From: an uncultured Spirochaetales bacterium
GTDB taxonomy: Bacteria; Spirochaetota; Spirochaetia; Sphaerochaetales; Sphaerochaetaceae
Direction of reading: 5' to 3'
Assembly (NCBI GenBank): GCA_902797395.1
Contig: CADBSO010000063.1
Location: 1-45,497 of the forward strand
DNA: 45,497 bases
Shown: positions 1 through 8,755 of the stretch, one piece after another
How the letters are laid out: each line of letters opens with the position of its first letter
Position numbering within the stretch: the first letter of the stretch is position 1
Position numbers and translations under genes: made by a program
Notes under the pieces: generated by a model
Told to the model about the DNA's origin: nothing
Databases searched by the model: none
What the model saw: the letters and a program-made list of their open reading frames with translations, nothing else

Positions 1-122
1 ATACTGTATGTATTAGTGTTTTTTCTTTTCTCAAGAAAAAACATTTCTCGAAGAATCCGTCGGATTTATGCCCTGGTTCAAAAGAGCAAGTAGCATGAAG
101 GAAGGGGTTTTGAAAAAACCTC
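1..122 (-). repeat. Family A dispersed repeat, left copy flanking the accessory island
   Basis: This segment matches the reverse complement of 8481-8609 almost base for base, including the shared core ATCCGTCGGATTTATG and the end GGTTTTGAAAAAA. The two copies are therefore inverted around the island at 147-8434. The left copy starts at the window edge and may extend beyond it. It has no credible coding content. Confidence 0.8.
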
Positions 123-146
123 TCCTAATGTTGTAGGGATATCATT

Positions 147-494
147 TCATTTTGCCATCCTGCCCAGCACTTCCCAGCAACCAGACCTATCAGAACCAAC
201 ACGCCGTATGTATCCTAAAGATTTGAGTTCAGAAATGTGATTTCGCGCTGTCCGCTCGGATTGTCCGGTTTTCCTGGCAAGCTCACGACTCGATGCGTTG
301 CAACCTTCACATATTGCCTTGAATGTGGCCTCAAGTTTACTAGGCAAATTACTAGGCAAATTACTAGGCAAATTACTAGGCAAATCAGAATTCGCATAAA
401 CACGATGCATCTTGAATGCAATCATAATATCATTGGAATTGACTATGCACTCGGGCTCGGAAATGCCATAGTCCTTGCAAAGTATGAAATTTCC
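147..494 (-). pseudogene. C-terminal remnant of an AlbA_2-type ATP-binding/HTH regulator
   Basis: The open frame runs from an upstream TAG at 495-497 to the stop at 147. It contains LCKDYGISEPE, typical of the region just before the C-terminal domain of AlbA_2 (divergent AAA_4) proteins, then a linker of LPSN repeats and a winged-helix segment (SSRELARKTGQSERTARNHI). The family is normally 400 or more residues long, and the whole N-terminal nuclease-regulator/ATPase-like part is missing. The first ATG (423-425) lies inside the remnant, so I treat it as a fragment rather than a small gene. It sits downstream of the broken DUF2290 gene and next to the island-border repeat, as expected for a deletion edge. 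Family assignment is from recalled motifs. Confidence 0.6.
337..384. repeat. 12-bp tandem repeat, four perfect units
   Basis: TTACTAGGCAAA is repeated four times without mismatch. On the minus strand it encodes four LPSN units in the linker of the AlbA_2-type remnant. The unit length is a multiple of three, so copy-number slippage would change linker length but keep the frame. Confidence 0.9.
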
Positions 495-540
495 CTACCG
501 ATCACATTCAACGCAGATCTTTATTGTCAGAAACAATTCA

Positions 541-1233
541 TCAAACACTTATATCGAAGTATAATTTTGCCTTGTCCAGAACGCTGATCTCCTCATCAAA
601 CAAATTCTCTCGATCAATTTTCAAAAAACCTTTCAGATTCTTTTCATTTTTCTCATAAAAACGACTATAGAAGTTTTCAATTACAAATTTAAAAAAGACC
701 TTCGGAGAAATGGGGCGCGATATAGGTATCCTGCACCCTTCAATAAATCACAAATGCATATGACTAGGAGAATGACTGCCAGGCACCACCGGATTCTGAC
801 GCTCGTTCTTGAATCTACTATTAATAAAGTCTATTCTGATCGGAAAATTCAATTGATAATCGTTTGTCATTTCAAGATAACGCGAAGTTTCTTCATTTGC
901 AAACGCATCTGGCATTGATTCGCCCGAATAAATAGTCAAATCTGGAAGAACCAAATATCTGCTCTCAGCTATTTCCATATTATAGAATCTGAACTCTATG
1001 CATATTATCGTATTATCGAATGCCAACATAGTGAATTGCTTTCTTTCACATATTCTCTTATGCAAAAACATATATTCACGGATATTATCGAACTTAAGCA
1101 TTCCCAACCTATCCCGGCTTGAAACCAAGGAATCACCATCAAAATGGCACCACATTTCCTGCGCAGAAAAACCAACTCTCTGCAAGAAGCCAAGGCAATC
1201 ATCCAATTCTCTCTTAACTTGTTCTGGTCTCAT
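541..1233 (-). pseudogene. DUF2290-family protein interrupted by one in-frame TGA
   Basis: The ATG at 1231-1233 opens a 161-codon frame ending in HSPSHMHL at a TGA (748-750). The same frame continues without further stops to a TGA at 541-543. The continuation reads FIEGCRIPISRPISPKVFF and then FVIENFY. As I recall the family, DUF2290 proteins have a conserved HxHLG...CRIP...P.sP..F..F...NFY core, so the TGA stands where a glycine is expected and one GGA-to-TGA change explains it. The restored product would be about 230 residues. It starts 2 nt after the stop of the SF1 helicase gene, implying translational coupling and a joint role. Its function is unknown. Readthrough cannot be excluded, but TGA is an ordinary stop elsewhere in the window. 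Confidence 0.75.
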
Positions 1234-1235
1234 AA

Positions 1236-3308
1236 TTAAAATTCACCAATTCCCGCAACTCGCCGCCTCATATCATCAGACAAATCCATCAAATCAATAG
1301 TTCCATTTTTCAATAGCGGTAAAATCTCCCTAATCTTTTTATTTTCGGGCAAATCCGCATAATCAGAATATATTTTATCAATCCGATTCAACTCCTCTTC
1401 CGTCGGATATCTAAAATTCAAAGAATAATTGTTGTCTTTTATTTTTTGGATTTCATTTTCCAACTCCATAACAGAATCCCCGACTCCAGTAATGCGCACC
1501 CACATCTTTGAACGAGTAATTGCCGTAAACAACCTATTACGCTGCTTACGAATCGCCCCATTATTCGCTATGCAATTTTGAACCCCAATAATATACACAA
1601 TAGCCGCCTCATTTCCTTTTGCTCGAAAAATACCGGAAAACGTTATCGAATCGTCTTGAAAAAAGCTATCAGCAGATGTTGTAACCCCAGCAATATGCGA
1701 ATTAAAATGGTATTTGGTGTGCAGAATCTCCCTAAATATTCCAGCATATTGCTCCTGCTGCTCCGTTGCCATGATAATCACAAGAATGTCTCTCATTCTC
1801 AATTCATCATTTTGGATATTCTGATGAATCTGACTGCAGACCCATTCCGCCTCTTCATCCGCATCAGAAAAGCGATGACAATCAATTATATCCTCTTGGT
1901 CATACTTTCCATAAAACGGACTGGATTCCTTTGTCCGCGACAATATGACCTCCTCCCCGCCTTCCAACCGGCCAGATAAAACCTCATACCCGACATCACC
2001 CCACAAATCAGGATTATCAAAAAATTGCACCAACTCTCTTTTTCCGCCACTCTCCCGATAAATCCCGAAACCGATCGCATGCGCCGTAACAATCACTTCT
2101 CGCGGATTCCTATAGCAAACAGGAAGTATGATATCCTTCTTGGGTTCATTGGGCTTGTTTTTAAAATCGACATCTTCGAATGTCTCCTTTATATTCACAG
2201 GCGAACCTGTGGTCAAATTCTGAAGCTCGTCATAAGCAATCACAAGGCGGCCATTATCTTTCAACACCTTTTTGCACAATTTGAAGAAAGCACCCGACAA
2301 GTCCTGAGCCTCGTCAATAAGTATGATGTCATACAAAGGCTTCTCTTTCCCGGTGATTCTATTCAAGGCATCCTTGCAGACATATTCAAACGGATCGCCC
2401 AGCGTGTACGCCTTTGCTTGTTTGAGGTTCATATACGGAATGTTGCAGTTATCACAAATTTCGGAATACAAACCCGGATCCTGCAGTCCGCCCCACGCAT
2501 TCAGAACCCTTACTTTTGAAAAATCCGGTTCGCGTTTCGCATATTCCCATACGAAACGGTTTATGTAGCTAAGAAACATATGCTTCAGGGATCGCGTATT
2601 GAATGTAACGACAATAATCGAATCAGGGTTTTGCGAATGCAAATAAGCTGCTTTCAATGCAAGTATGATGGTTTTGCCGGATCCTGCCAGACCCCGTATG
2701 CGCTGGATTTCCGGAGACGTTTCTATAACTGCCTTGTTTTGAGAAACATCCAATGTAGCTATGCTATTTTCAACCTCCTTCAAAAGGGCTCCCTTCGACT
2801 TTGGATTCTTTATATCCCTAACAGAGCCTTCCCGTATTTTGGTGGCGACTTGAATAGCGGAAAGCAATATATTGTATCTGTCCGGGTTTTTCCATGATTT
2901 ATTCAACTTGGAATCCAACGATTTCAAATCAACAATCACCTCATCCGCATCATCAGCAATACTATTGCAACTGGGAGCGAAAGTATAAACAGAAATCTCA
3001 TACAGTTTTTCCCTTCTTGACATCAACTCCTTATGTGTCATGAGAGAAGAATTTATCTCGTTATACAGAAAATCTCTTTTCTCTTCCCTGCTTTTATAAT
3101 CAGAACCAATCCCTTCATACAAATCGAAAACTACAATGCTATGCGTCGGAGAAACCCACAAGGCATCGACACTAACGCCTTCACCGATAATCGGATATCC
3201 CAAATATAGAATTCCTTCATATTTTTCAGCATTATTTGAAAAGTATTTGTCTAACATGCCCTTGACGATTTCATTGCGATCAAAAGAACCTCTAACGATT
3301 TCCAACAT
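1236..3308 (-). CDS. SF1 (UvrD/Rep-like) helicase-ATPase with N-terminal nuclease-like region
   Basis: This is a 690-residue protein. The N-terminal 200 residues include a beta-rich stretch (GVSVDALWVSPTHSIVVFDL) that recalls NERD/PD-(D/E)XK-type domains but lacks a clear ExK, so nuclease activity is uncertain. The SF1 motor follows: Walker A GLAGSGKT at 206-213, Walker B IDEAQD at 331-336, and a C-terminal UvrD-like motif (FTAITRSK, about residue 600). Such ATP-driven single-strand translocases occur in DNA repair and in many defence loci. The start has a G-rich ribosome site (GAAGGGGG) about 7 nt upstream. It lies 96 nt after the nuclease-helicase-methylase gene and 2 nt before the DUF2290 gene, so it probably belongs to the same island transcript. 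The role in defence is inferred from context. Confidence 0.8.
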   Translation of the reverse strand: MLEIVRGSFDRNEIVKGMLDKYFSNNAEKYEGILYLGYPIIGEGVSVDALWVSPTHSIVVFDLYEGIGSDYKSREEKRDFLYNEINSSLMTHKELMSRREKLYEISVYTFAPSCNSIADDADEVIVDLKSLDSKLNKSWKNPDRYNILLSAIQVATKIREGSVRDIKNPKSKGALLKEVENSIATLDVSQNKAVIETSPEIQRIRGLAGSGKTIILALKAAYLHSQNPDSIIVVTFNTRSLKHMFLSYINRFVWEYAKREPDFSKVRVLNAWGGLQDPGLYSEICDNCNIPYMNLKQAKAYTLGDPFEYVCKDALNRITGKEKPLYDIILIDEAQDLSGAFFKLCKKVLKDNGRLVIAYDELQNLTTGSPVNIKETFEDVDFKNKPNEPKKDIILPVCYRNPREVIVTAHAIGFGIYRESGGKRELVQFFDNPDLWGDVGYEVLSGRLEGGEEVILSRTKESSPFYGKYDQEDIIDCHRFSDADEEAEWVCSQIHQNIQNDELRMRDILVIIMATEQQEQYAGIFREILHTKYHFNSHIAGVTTSADSFFQDDSITFSGIFRAKGNEAAIVYIIGVQNCIANNGAIRKQRNRLFTAITRSKMWVRITGVGDSVMELENEIQKIKDNNYSLNFRYPTEEELNRIDKIYSDYADLPENKKIREILPLLKNGTIDLMDLSDDMRRRVAGIGEF

Positions 3309-3404
3309 ATCAATTACCCCCTTCTACATACGCATGCATACAGGCCAAATTCAAAAACACCTTTATTATTATCACAAAAAGCCGATAAATGTCCCTTCTT
3401 TTTC

Positions 3405-6400
3405 TTACATCCCCTTCACTTTGCTCTCGATGAAAGCGATTTCATCCGATGACAAACCAATCAAATCATTTAACTGCTCATTTAACTCTCTGGAGAAATC
3501 AACAAGCTTATTTTGATCCGAATAATCCATTATATCTGGAACTTTCTTCCCAAGAGATGTTAATGATTCATCAGTCATTAAAAACATAAAACGAATAAGA
3601 TCTGTATTCATATATTTAAAGAAGTTATTTGCCTCGAATTCTGTTTTAAAAGAACCCAATGCAATTCGAGATCGTCCAAAAGCAGAATTGTTATCAACTA
3701 TCTCAATCTGATTACTTCTACCCGATTGCCCTCCAGGATGCGCACTTGAAACAACAACTTGGTACTCACCGATATACCTGATGCCCGACCGTATCAATTC
3801 CTTATCAACTACAAACCAGCGTGTCCTACCAGCCGAACCAGATTTATCATTAGCCAGCAATTTCACCTGTTTTTCCGGATCAATCCTTTGACTCTTTGAG
3901 CATGATTTAACCTTTGTAGGATTCATCTCAACAAATGTGCTTTCAATTCCAAACAAACCTCTTGGTAAAATTCTATCCGCCAAATATTTAAGACGATATT
4001 TCACCACAAAATCAGAAACCTTATTGACGATAATTCCATCATTGGGATTCAAAGGAATCAAATCATTATTTGGACTATCAATATGAACAACTTTTTCATT
4101 CCCGTTATCATGATATACATAGTCGAATCCTTTTATTCTCTTGTTTCTGTTCTTAAACACCATGGATATGCCATCATCCAAATCAATCTGTTTGAAGATA
4201 TCCTGTGATCTCGGATAGAAATCTATTCTCTGAAGGGTTATGTCATTTATCTGTTCAAATCCAAACTGAGACAAACCTTTTCCACTTCGATGAATCCATC
4301 TCCCACCCGGATATATCAAGGAAATGTAACCAGAAGAAATATTGTCAGCAACAATTTGGAAAAAATGAAAAATATTTGTTCTGGGAGCCTGTCCATTCTT
4401 AGAACCTGACCGTTGCGCACTCTCTTCCTGATACGGAGGGTTTCCTACAATCGCATCAAATTTCATATCTTCTTCTCCACCCTTTTTCCAATAACTCGCC
4501 TTGCGAACCTTGCTTATGAAATTTTCAGGCTTGTTCTTGAGCTGGCCGATAAGATCCTCAAAATAGTGAGCATTCACCTTCACATCGGCAAATCCCGTCA
4601 AAGTTCTCTGAGCAATCCTTTTGGCCATCGAGGTTTTGCAAATAAGGAAAATGTTTTCCCGAAGGACACGACTCCACAAATTAGCTTCCGCCTCTCTTGA
4701 AGGGTTCGGTCCAAGCTCAAATTTCGCCCTTGTCCTATATATGCTGTATGTGCAATACAACGCATACAAGCCGGTCTTGGAATTCAGCTCAAGAATATGC
4801 GCATCTTTTTTGAACACATTCTCAGTGATGCCTTCCAAATCAACAAATTCCGGCGCAGCCAATTGGATGTTGAACCCCTTATCATAAAAGCGCCACCCGC
4901 CAAGGCTTTGAGAAAGATGCATGTTCACAACACGCCACGGAGTCAAAACGGTTTCCTTATCCGGATTGCGGAATGTTCCGAAAATAGAACTTATGCGCTC
5001 AATCCTGTCTTCAATGCAAAGCTTATCTGCAGCGCGAACCATCCTCCTGATTTTCATTCCGGATTCCCGAAAGACATCAGGGTCGTAATATTTCTTGAAT
5101 TTCCTGAAAATCTCCTTTGTGACGCCCTTAGGCATGAACTCTTCCCAAGAAGGATCGTCAATCAAATCAGTGAGGTTGTCAATTGTAATCGCATCTTCCG
5201 TCCCATCCAGGTTCAATTGCAAGTCCAAAGCATACATCGCCAACGGCATTCTGACCGAGATACCCCTTAAAATAGATATGGCCGACTCGCGGTTTTTATT
5301 TATTTCTTCTTCACGAGCCAAAGCCTCCTTCTGCTCCGGCGTCAATTCCTTTGCAGGCTTTTCCCTGATTCCCAACGACCGATCCTGCAGCAATTCGTAT
5401 TGCTCATCCGTCAGCCCTTGCGCATTCACATTGATATCGCCCATCTTGCCTTGAGCCTTTGTAGAGCCGATTATCCTTTTGAGATCAGCAAATTCCTCAA
5501 GAGCGGTCTTATCCATATGAAAAAGCTCATCACTATAAAGATAATTGTCCTCGAATCCGTTCCTTACAACGCGCTCCACATAGACCCTTTTAAGCTGTCC
5601 CAGCATTTTTTCCGTATCATAAGCTTTCATACGGCTGCCATCGAAGCCGATGACCGGACAAAAATTCAAAAACTCGCCCAGTATCTCCCGATCAGTCTGT
5701 GTCGTCTTGCCAGCCTTGCTGCTGATCTTCGCAGTCTCCGCAATCACCTTCAAAGTCCGATCAGGCGCAAAATCGAATACAAAGCACTCATCCTTCCTCT
5801 TGCCGCCTATGACAGCCGGAGTCTGTACACGAAAAATCGTCTGCATATATGCGCTTGCGGATGTGCTGAAGCTCCCTGCAAGCATGAAGCAAGCAGTCCA
5901 TGGCTCCACACTCACTCCCGTGGTGAGCCTTCCGCAAGAAAGCGTAATGGAATATGTCTCTTCAGGTTTCGTTCCAATCGCCCTTCGAACCTTTTCCAGA
6001 GCTCCCCTCTCTTCCTCTTCTTCATCGCCATCCCCGGCAACATTCGCAATGGAAAAATGGCCGAAAATCGGATGAGCTTGCAAGAGCTTGCTTAAAGCCT
6101 TAGCCTCCTTCACGCCCGGAACCATCCACAACGAATGGCGAAAGTTCTGCCTATATTCCTCTTTGGAATACGGATAATTGGAATCAGCATCCTTTTTAGT
6201 CAACAAATCCAAAAACTGCCTGATATTCATTTCATGAATGAATTTCCCTTCGCCATCAACCCTGAAAAACTCACGGAAATTAAATGCTATGTCCGCATCC
6301 GCATATTCCGGATACAATTTTCCGAGATCGTAGGTATAAATATTCAGTTTTGGCAGGACGGCATACGGATTCGGGTCTCCCTGATGAATCGCATCCCACT

Positions 6401-7472
6401 CCGCTTTTGCCTTCTGTTCCATCACATAATCCCATGTGTAGATCTCCTCTTCGTTAAAATCATCCATGAGATTGAACGGCGTACCGGAGAGATGCAAAAG
6501 CCTTGTGTTCTTTTTCAAGCAAGCCGCCAGAACCGCTTTGCCTAAAGCCGTTTGAGTTCCTTCATGAGCCTCATCAATGATTATAAGATCCCAATCGACA
6601 TCAAATATTCTTTCGTTCTTAACAAATTTTCCCCCAACAAGCTCAGAGCCTCGCATATCCTGTATAGAAGCGAAACAAATAATATGGCGGCTATCAGTGC
6701 CATTTGCATCGGAATCATGAGACGAATTGGCTAAGAGCTCTTCATCCGCCATATCACCGCCAATCCGTTTGGAACAATAATGAAAATCCGGACGGTCATA
6801 GAATATTTTGCCGTAGTCCTCAAACCATCCGCCATCAACAACCGGCCTGTGCGTCAGAATAAGAGTCCTGCCATAGTCCATGCGTTTTACCAATTCCAAT
6901 GCTGAGACCGTTTTTCCGAATCGCATTTTAGCATTCCACAACATTTGGTGACTGCCACCGGTTTTCTTAAACAATTTTATTGTCTGCTCTATTGCTTCAA
7001 TTTGTTCAGGGCGAAATACTATTGGATTCCTGTTCTCCGTAATATCACTAGCATCAAGAGAAATGCGTCCTTCCTTTGCTGCCGATATGGCCTTCTTTAT
7101 GGTCTCAAGATCCGCGTAGAACCATTCATTTGCCTTATGCTTGGTATCAAAAATCTTTCTTTTTATGCCAGAGCGAACGAGAATATCATGAACCTCGTGA
7201 TCCTGAAAGACTATAAGCTTCCCATTCCGCATGCAAACGGCCGATTCCGCATGCAAAAGATCAAAAGACACTCCGGCCGTTTGCGTCTGATGGCGAATCC
7301 TGTCCTTGGCAGCAGCGTTCAGCTCTTTGCAATTGGGTTCAAATGAAAAATACGCCATGCCTGCATCGCACGAAGCCTCTCCAACCTTCAGAACTCCTTC
7401 ATGGGCAACATCATTTATCCGATAAACATATATCAGTTTTTGGCTGAATGCCTGATTGAAAACACAAGCCAT
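3405..7472 (-). CDS. Fused GIY-YIG-like nuclease, DEAH helicase and N6-adenine methylase (restriction-modification-like)
   Basis: I start at the ATG overlapping the upstream TAA (TAATG), preceded by GGGGAG, which gives 1355 residues. A longer frame to 7544 would overlap the upstream gene. Order of parts: residues 10-40 resemble the GIY-YIG/T5orf172 fold (IYVYRI, then VLKVGEA), with a candidate catalytic Glu in EWF near 116; an SF2 helicase with a degenerate Walker A AKMRFGKT (181-188), DEAH (300-303) and SGTPF (329-333); then an Eco57I-like methylase with ELNSKTGLY in the motif I place (about 895) and NPPY (1011-1014). The remaining 340 residues probably recognise the target sequence. Cutting, translocation and methylation functions thus sit in one chain, as in type IIG/ISP-like enzymes. 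It is paired with the 320-residue protein upstream. Helicase and NPPY motifs are clear; the nuclease assignment is weaker. Confidence 0.8.
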   Translation of the reverse strand: MACVFNQAFSQKLIYVYRINDVAHEGVLKVGEASCDAGMAYFSFEPNCKELNAAAKDRIRHQTQTAGVSFDLLHAESAVCMRNGKLIVFQDHEVHDILVRSGIKRKIFDTKHKANEWFYADLETIKKAISAAKEGRISLDASDITENRNPIVFRPEQIEAIEQTIKLFKKTGGSHQMLWNAKMRFGKTVSALELVKRMDYGRTLILTHRPVVDGGWFEDYGKIFYDRPDFHYCSKRIGGDMADEELLANSSHDSDANGTDSRHIICFASIQDMRGSELVGGKFVKNERIFDVDWDLIIIDEAHEGTQTALGKAVLAACLKKNTRLLHLSGTPFNLMDDFNEEEIYTWDYVMEQKAKAEWDAIHQGDPNPYAVLPKLNIYTYDLGKLYPEYADADIAFNFREFFRVDGEGKFIHEMNIRQFLDLLTKKDADSNYPYSKEEYRQNFRHSLWMVPGVKEAKALSKLLQAHPIFGHFSIANVAGDGDEEEEERGALEKVRRAIGTKPEETYSITLSCGRLTTGVSVEPWTACFMLAGSFSTSASAYMQTIFRVQTPAVIGGKRKDECFVFDFAPDRTLKVIAETAKISSKAGKTTQTDREILGEFLNFCPVIGFDGSRMKAYDTEKMLGQLKRVYVERVVRNGFEDNYLYSDELFHMDKTALEEFADLKRIIGSTKAQGKMGDINVNAQGLTDEQYELLQDRSLGIREKPAKELTPEQKEALAREEEINKNRESAISILRGISVRMPLAMYALDLQLNLDGTEDAITIDNLTDLIDDPSWEEFMPKGVTKEIFRKFKKYYDPDVFRESGMKIRRMVRAADKLCIEDRIERISSIFGTFRNPDKETVLTPWRVVNMHLSQSLGGWRFYDKGFNIQLAAPEFVDLEGITENVFKKDAHILELNSKTGLYALYCTYSIYRTRAKFELGPNPSREAEANLWSRVLRENIFLICKTSMAKRIAQRTLTGFADVKVNAHYFEDLIGQLKNKPENFISKVRKASYWKKGGEEDMKFDAIVGNPPYQEESAQRSGSKNGQAPRTNIFHFFQIVADNISSGYISLIYPGGRWIHRSGKGLSQFGFEQINDITLQRIDFYPRSQDIFKQIDLDDGISMVFKNRNKRIKGFDYVYHDNGNEKVVHIDSPNNDLIPLNPNDGIIVNKVSDFVVKYRLKYLADRILPRGLFGIESTFVEMNPTKVKSCSKSQRIDPEKQVKLLANDKSGSAGRTRWFVVDKELIRSGIRYIGEYQVVVSSAHPGGQSGRSNQIEIVDNNSAFGRSRIALGSFKTEFEANNFFKYMNTDLIRFMFLMTDESLTSLGKKVPDIMDYSDQNKLVDFSRELNEQLNDLIGLSSDEIAFIESKVKGM

Positions 7473-8434
7473 TATCTCACACTCCCCGACACAATATCCG
7501 CAAATCTGATCTTCCTGTTTCTTTTCCAATCCTTTATCATGCAATAAATTCCGTTGTGCTTTTTATTATCACCGCTCGCGCATCCTTCGCACGGCTTCCT
7601 GACAACCTTGCTTTCGAACAAGTCGGCTTCTACAGTTTCCTTCACGCAACAAGAGTTCGGAATCACAAATCTGAGTCCGTCCATTTGCCAGATATTCCAT
7701 GAAATGACTTTAGCGAATCTCAGCAAATCACCGGATTCAAGTTCCTCACGGAATTTCACCTCATAATATTCTGCAATCGTAAAAAGCAGATTCTCCCTCG
7801 CAATAAAAACATTATCCCCTTGCCAATCAAATCCATAAACATTCTGAACGGCACGACAGGCCCATTCTATCCAATCATCACGGATTTCCGTATTTTCGCT
7901 AACAACTCTCAGCTTTCTGTCCAAAAGACCTATTCTATTCGCAACATCTATGCATTCACCGGTAACAGCATCATATCGGCTCGTAATATACGGCGCTTCG
8001 CCACAACTGATTTCCAACCGCTCGGAAAGAACATAATCCTGCCAGGTCTTGTTTCCGGACGCAGGAAAGCTAATCTTGTCCGCAATCGTCTTCCATCTGT
8101 TCTCTTCCTCAATATTGAACATGCATTTCCGCCCGAACCATTCTTCGTCCACTCTGTTGTTTTGCATATTGCAAACCCAGCTCGGAGTAAACACCTCCGC
8201 CTTCTGACGAACCCTACGCCGTTGTTCAGCTGCTGTTTTTTCGATTCTGGGCTTTATGATTCCACCCTTTCGCAAGAGAACCTGATTGATTTTAATTTCC
8301 TTATCGGATGAGCAGGCAGAACCAAATTTCAAATAATCGTCAGTTGCCCAAAGGATATTTCTCCCTGTGGAGTTATCCTTCAAAAGAACTTCCAAAAGCG
8401 AACGATTGATTTCAAGCAAATTATTATCCTTCAT
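7472..8434 (-). CDS. Restriction-modification-associated protein paired with the fused enzyme
   Basis: This is a 320-residue protein. It contains KAEVFTPSWVCNMQNN, which resembles the start of many N6-adenine methylases (the FTP motif), then DAVTGECIDVANRIGLLDRK and GFDWQGDNVFIARENLL. I recall these blocks from proteins annotated as restriction subunit M. I see no SAM-binding glycine motif and no NPPY/DPPY, so it is unlikely to methylate alone and is more likely a partner or specificity subunit of the next gene. The two overlap as TAATG, implying coupled translation and a fixed ratio. No strong ribosome site precedes the ATG. A TATAAT (8473-8478, minus strand) 38 nt upstream may be the island promoter, at the edge of the family A repeat. 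Confidence 0.65.
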   Translation of the reverse strand: MKDNNLLEINRSLLEVLLKDNSTGRNILWATDDYLKFGSACSSDKEIKINQVLLRKGGIIKPRIEKTAAEQRRRVRQKAEVFTPSWVCNMQNNRVDEEWFGRKCMFNIEEENRWKTIADKISFPASGNKTWQDYVLSERLEISCGEAPYITSRYDAVTGECIDVANRIGLLDRKLRVVSENTEIRDDWIEWACRAVQNVYGFDWQGDNVFIARENLLFTIAEYYEVKFREELESGDLLRFAKVISWNIWQMDGLRFVIPNSCCVKETVEADLFESKVVRKPCEGCASGDNKKHNGIYCMIKDWKRNRKIRFADIVSGSVR

Positions 8435-8480
8435 AAAACAGCCTTATTCTGCAACAAAAAAACATTGCCTCAATTATAAG

Positions 8481-8609
8481 AAGTTTTTTTTCAAAACCCT
8501 TTTTCTTCATGCTGCTCGCTCTTTTGAACCATAGCATAAATCCGACGGATTCTTCGAAGAATGTTTTTTCTCGACTAGAAAAAAAAACACTAATACATAC
8601 AGTCAGTAT
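8481..8609 (+). repeat. Family A repeat, right copy flanking the accessory island
   Basis: This is the reverse complement of 1-122 with few mismatches and a 4-base indel near one end. It contains the family landmarks: a TTTTTTCAAAACC end, GCTCTTTTGAACC, and ATTCTTCGAAGAAT (a perfect 14-bp palindrome). It lies immediately upstream of the island operon. Confidence 0.8.
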
Positions 8610-8610
8610 T

Positions 8611-8690
8611 CGCGGTTTTCTCGAAGAATTGCTTTGGTTCAAAATAGTCTTCGCATCATTTTAAAATGCGTTTTGAAAAAACCTCATAAG
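8611..8690 (-). repeat. Family A repeat, short form
   Basis: Read on the minus strand this segment gives GGTTTTTTCAAAAC, then TTTTAAAATGATGCGAAG, then a TTTTGAACCAAAGCA-ATTCTTCGAGAAAACCGCG series. It closely resembles 32373-32452 and 43520-43595. It abuts the longer copy at 8481-8609 in the opposite orientation. Confidence 0.75.
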
Positions 8691-8755
8691 CATATCATGA
8701 AGATACTATCAATGCTTTTCCGGCGTCGCCCCAATACTTGCCCAAAACCACACAG

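Larger units (their letters stand above)
8435..8755. other. Gene-free spacer between the island and copA
   Basis: This 321-bp gap holds two family A repeats in opposite orientation (8481-8609 and 8611-8690). The rest is the short leader of the island and about 65 bp downstream of the copper ATPase gene, in which I see no clear signal. Small open frames here only read through the repeats. Confidence 0.7.

Noticed and set aside
237-587. Plus-strand frame of 116 codons containing four ITRQ repeats
   Set aside because: It is the antisense of the AlbA_2-type remnant and the DUF2290 end; the repeats come from the 12-bp tandem array. The minus-strand reading has recognisable family motifs.
541-1233. 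TGA as a sense codon (for example glycine, as in some candidate phyla)
   Set aside because: The position would suit glycine, but TGA ends many complete genes here (permease, YfcE, RsmI, SpoU, rpiB overlap) exactly at family ends, so the code is standard and this is one nonsense mutation.
8424-8642. Minus-strand frame of 72 codons between the island and copA
   Set aside because: It reads through two family A repeats, has no ribosome site and no protein-like composition.
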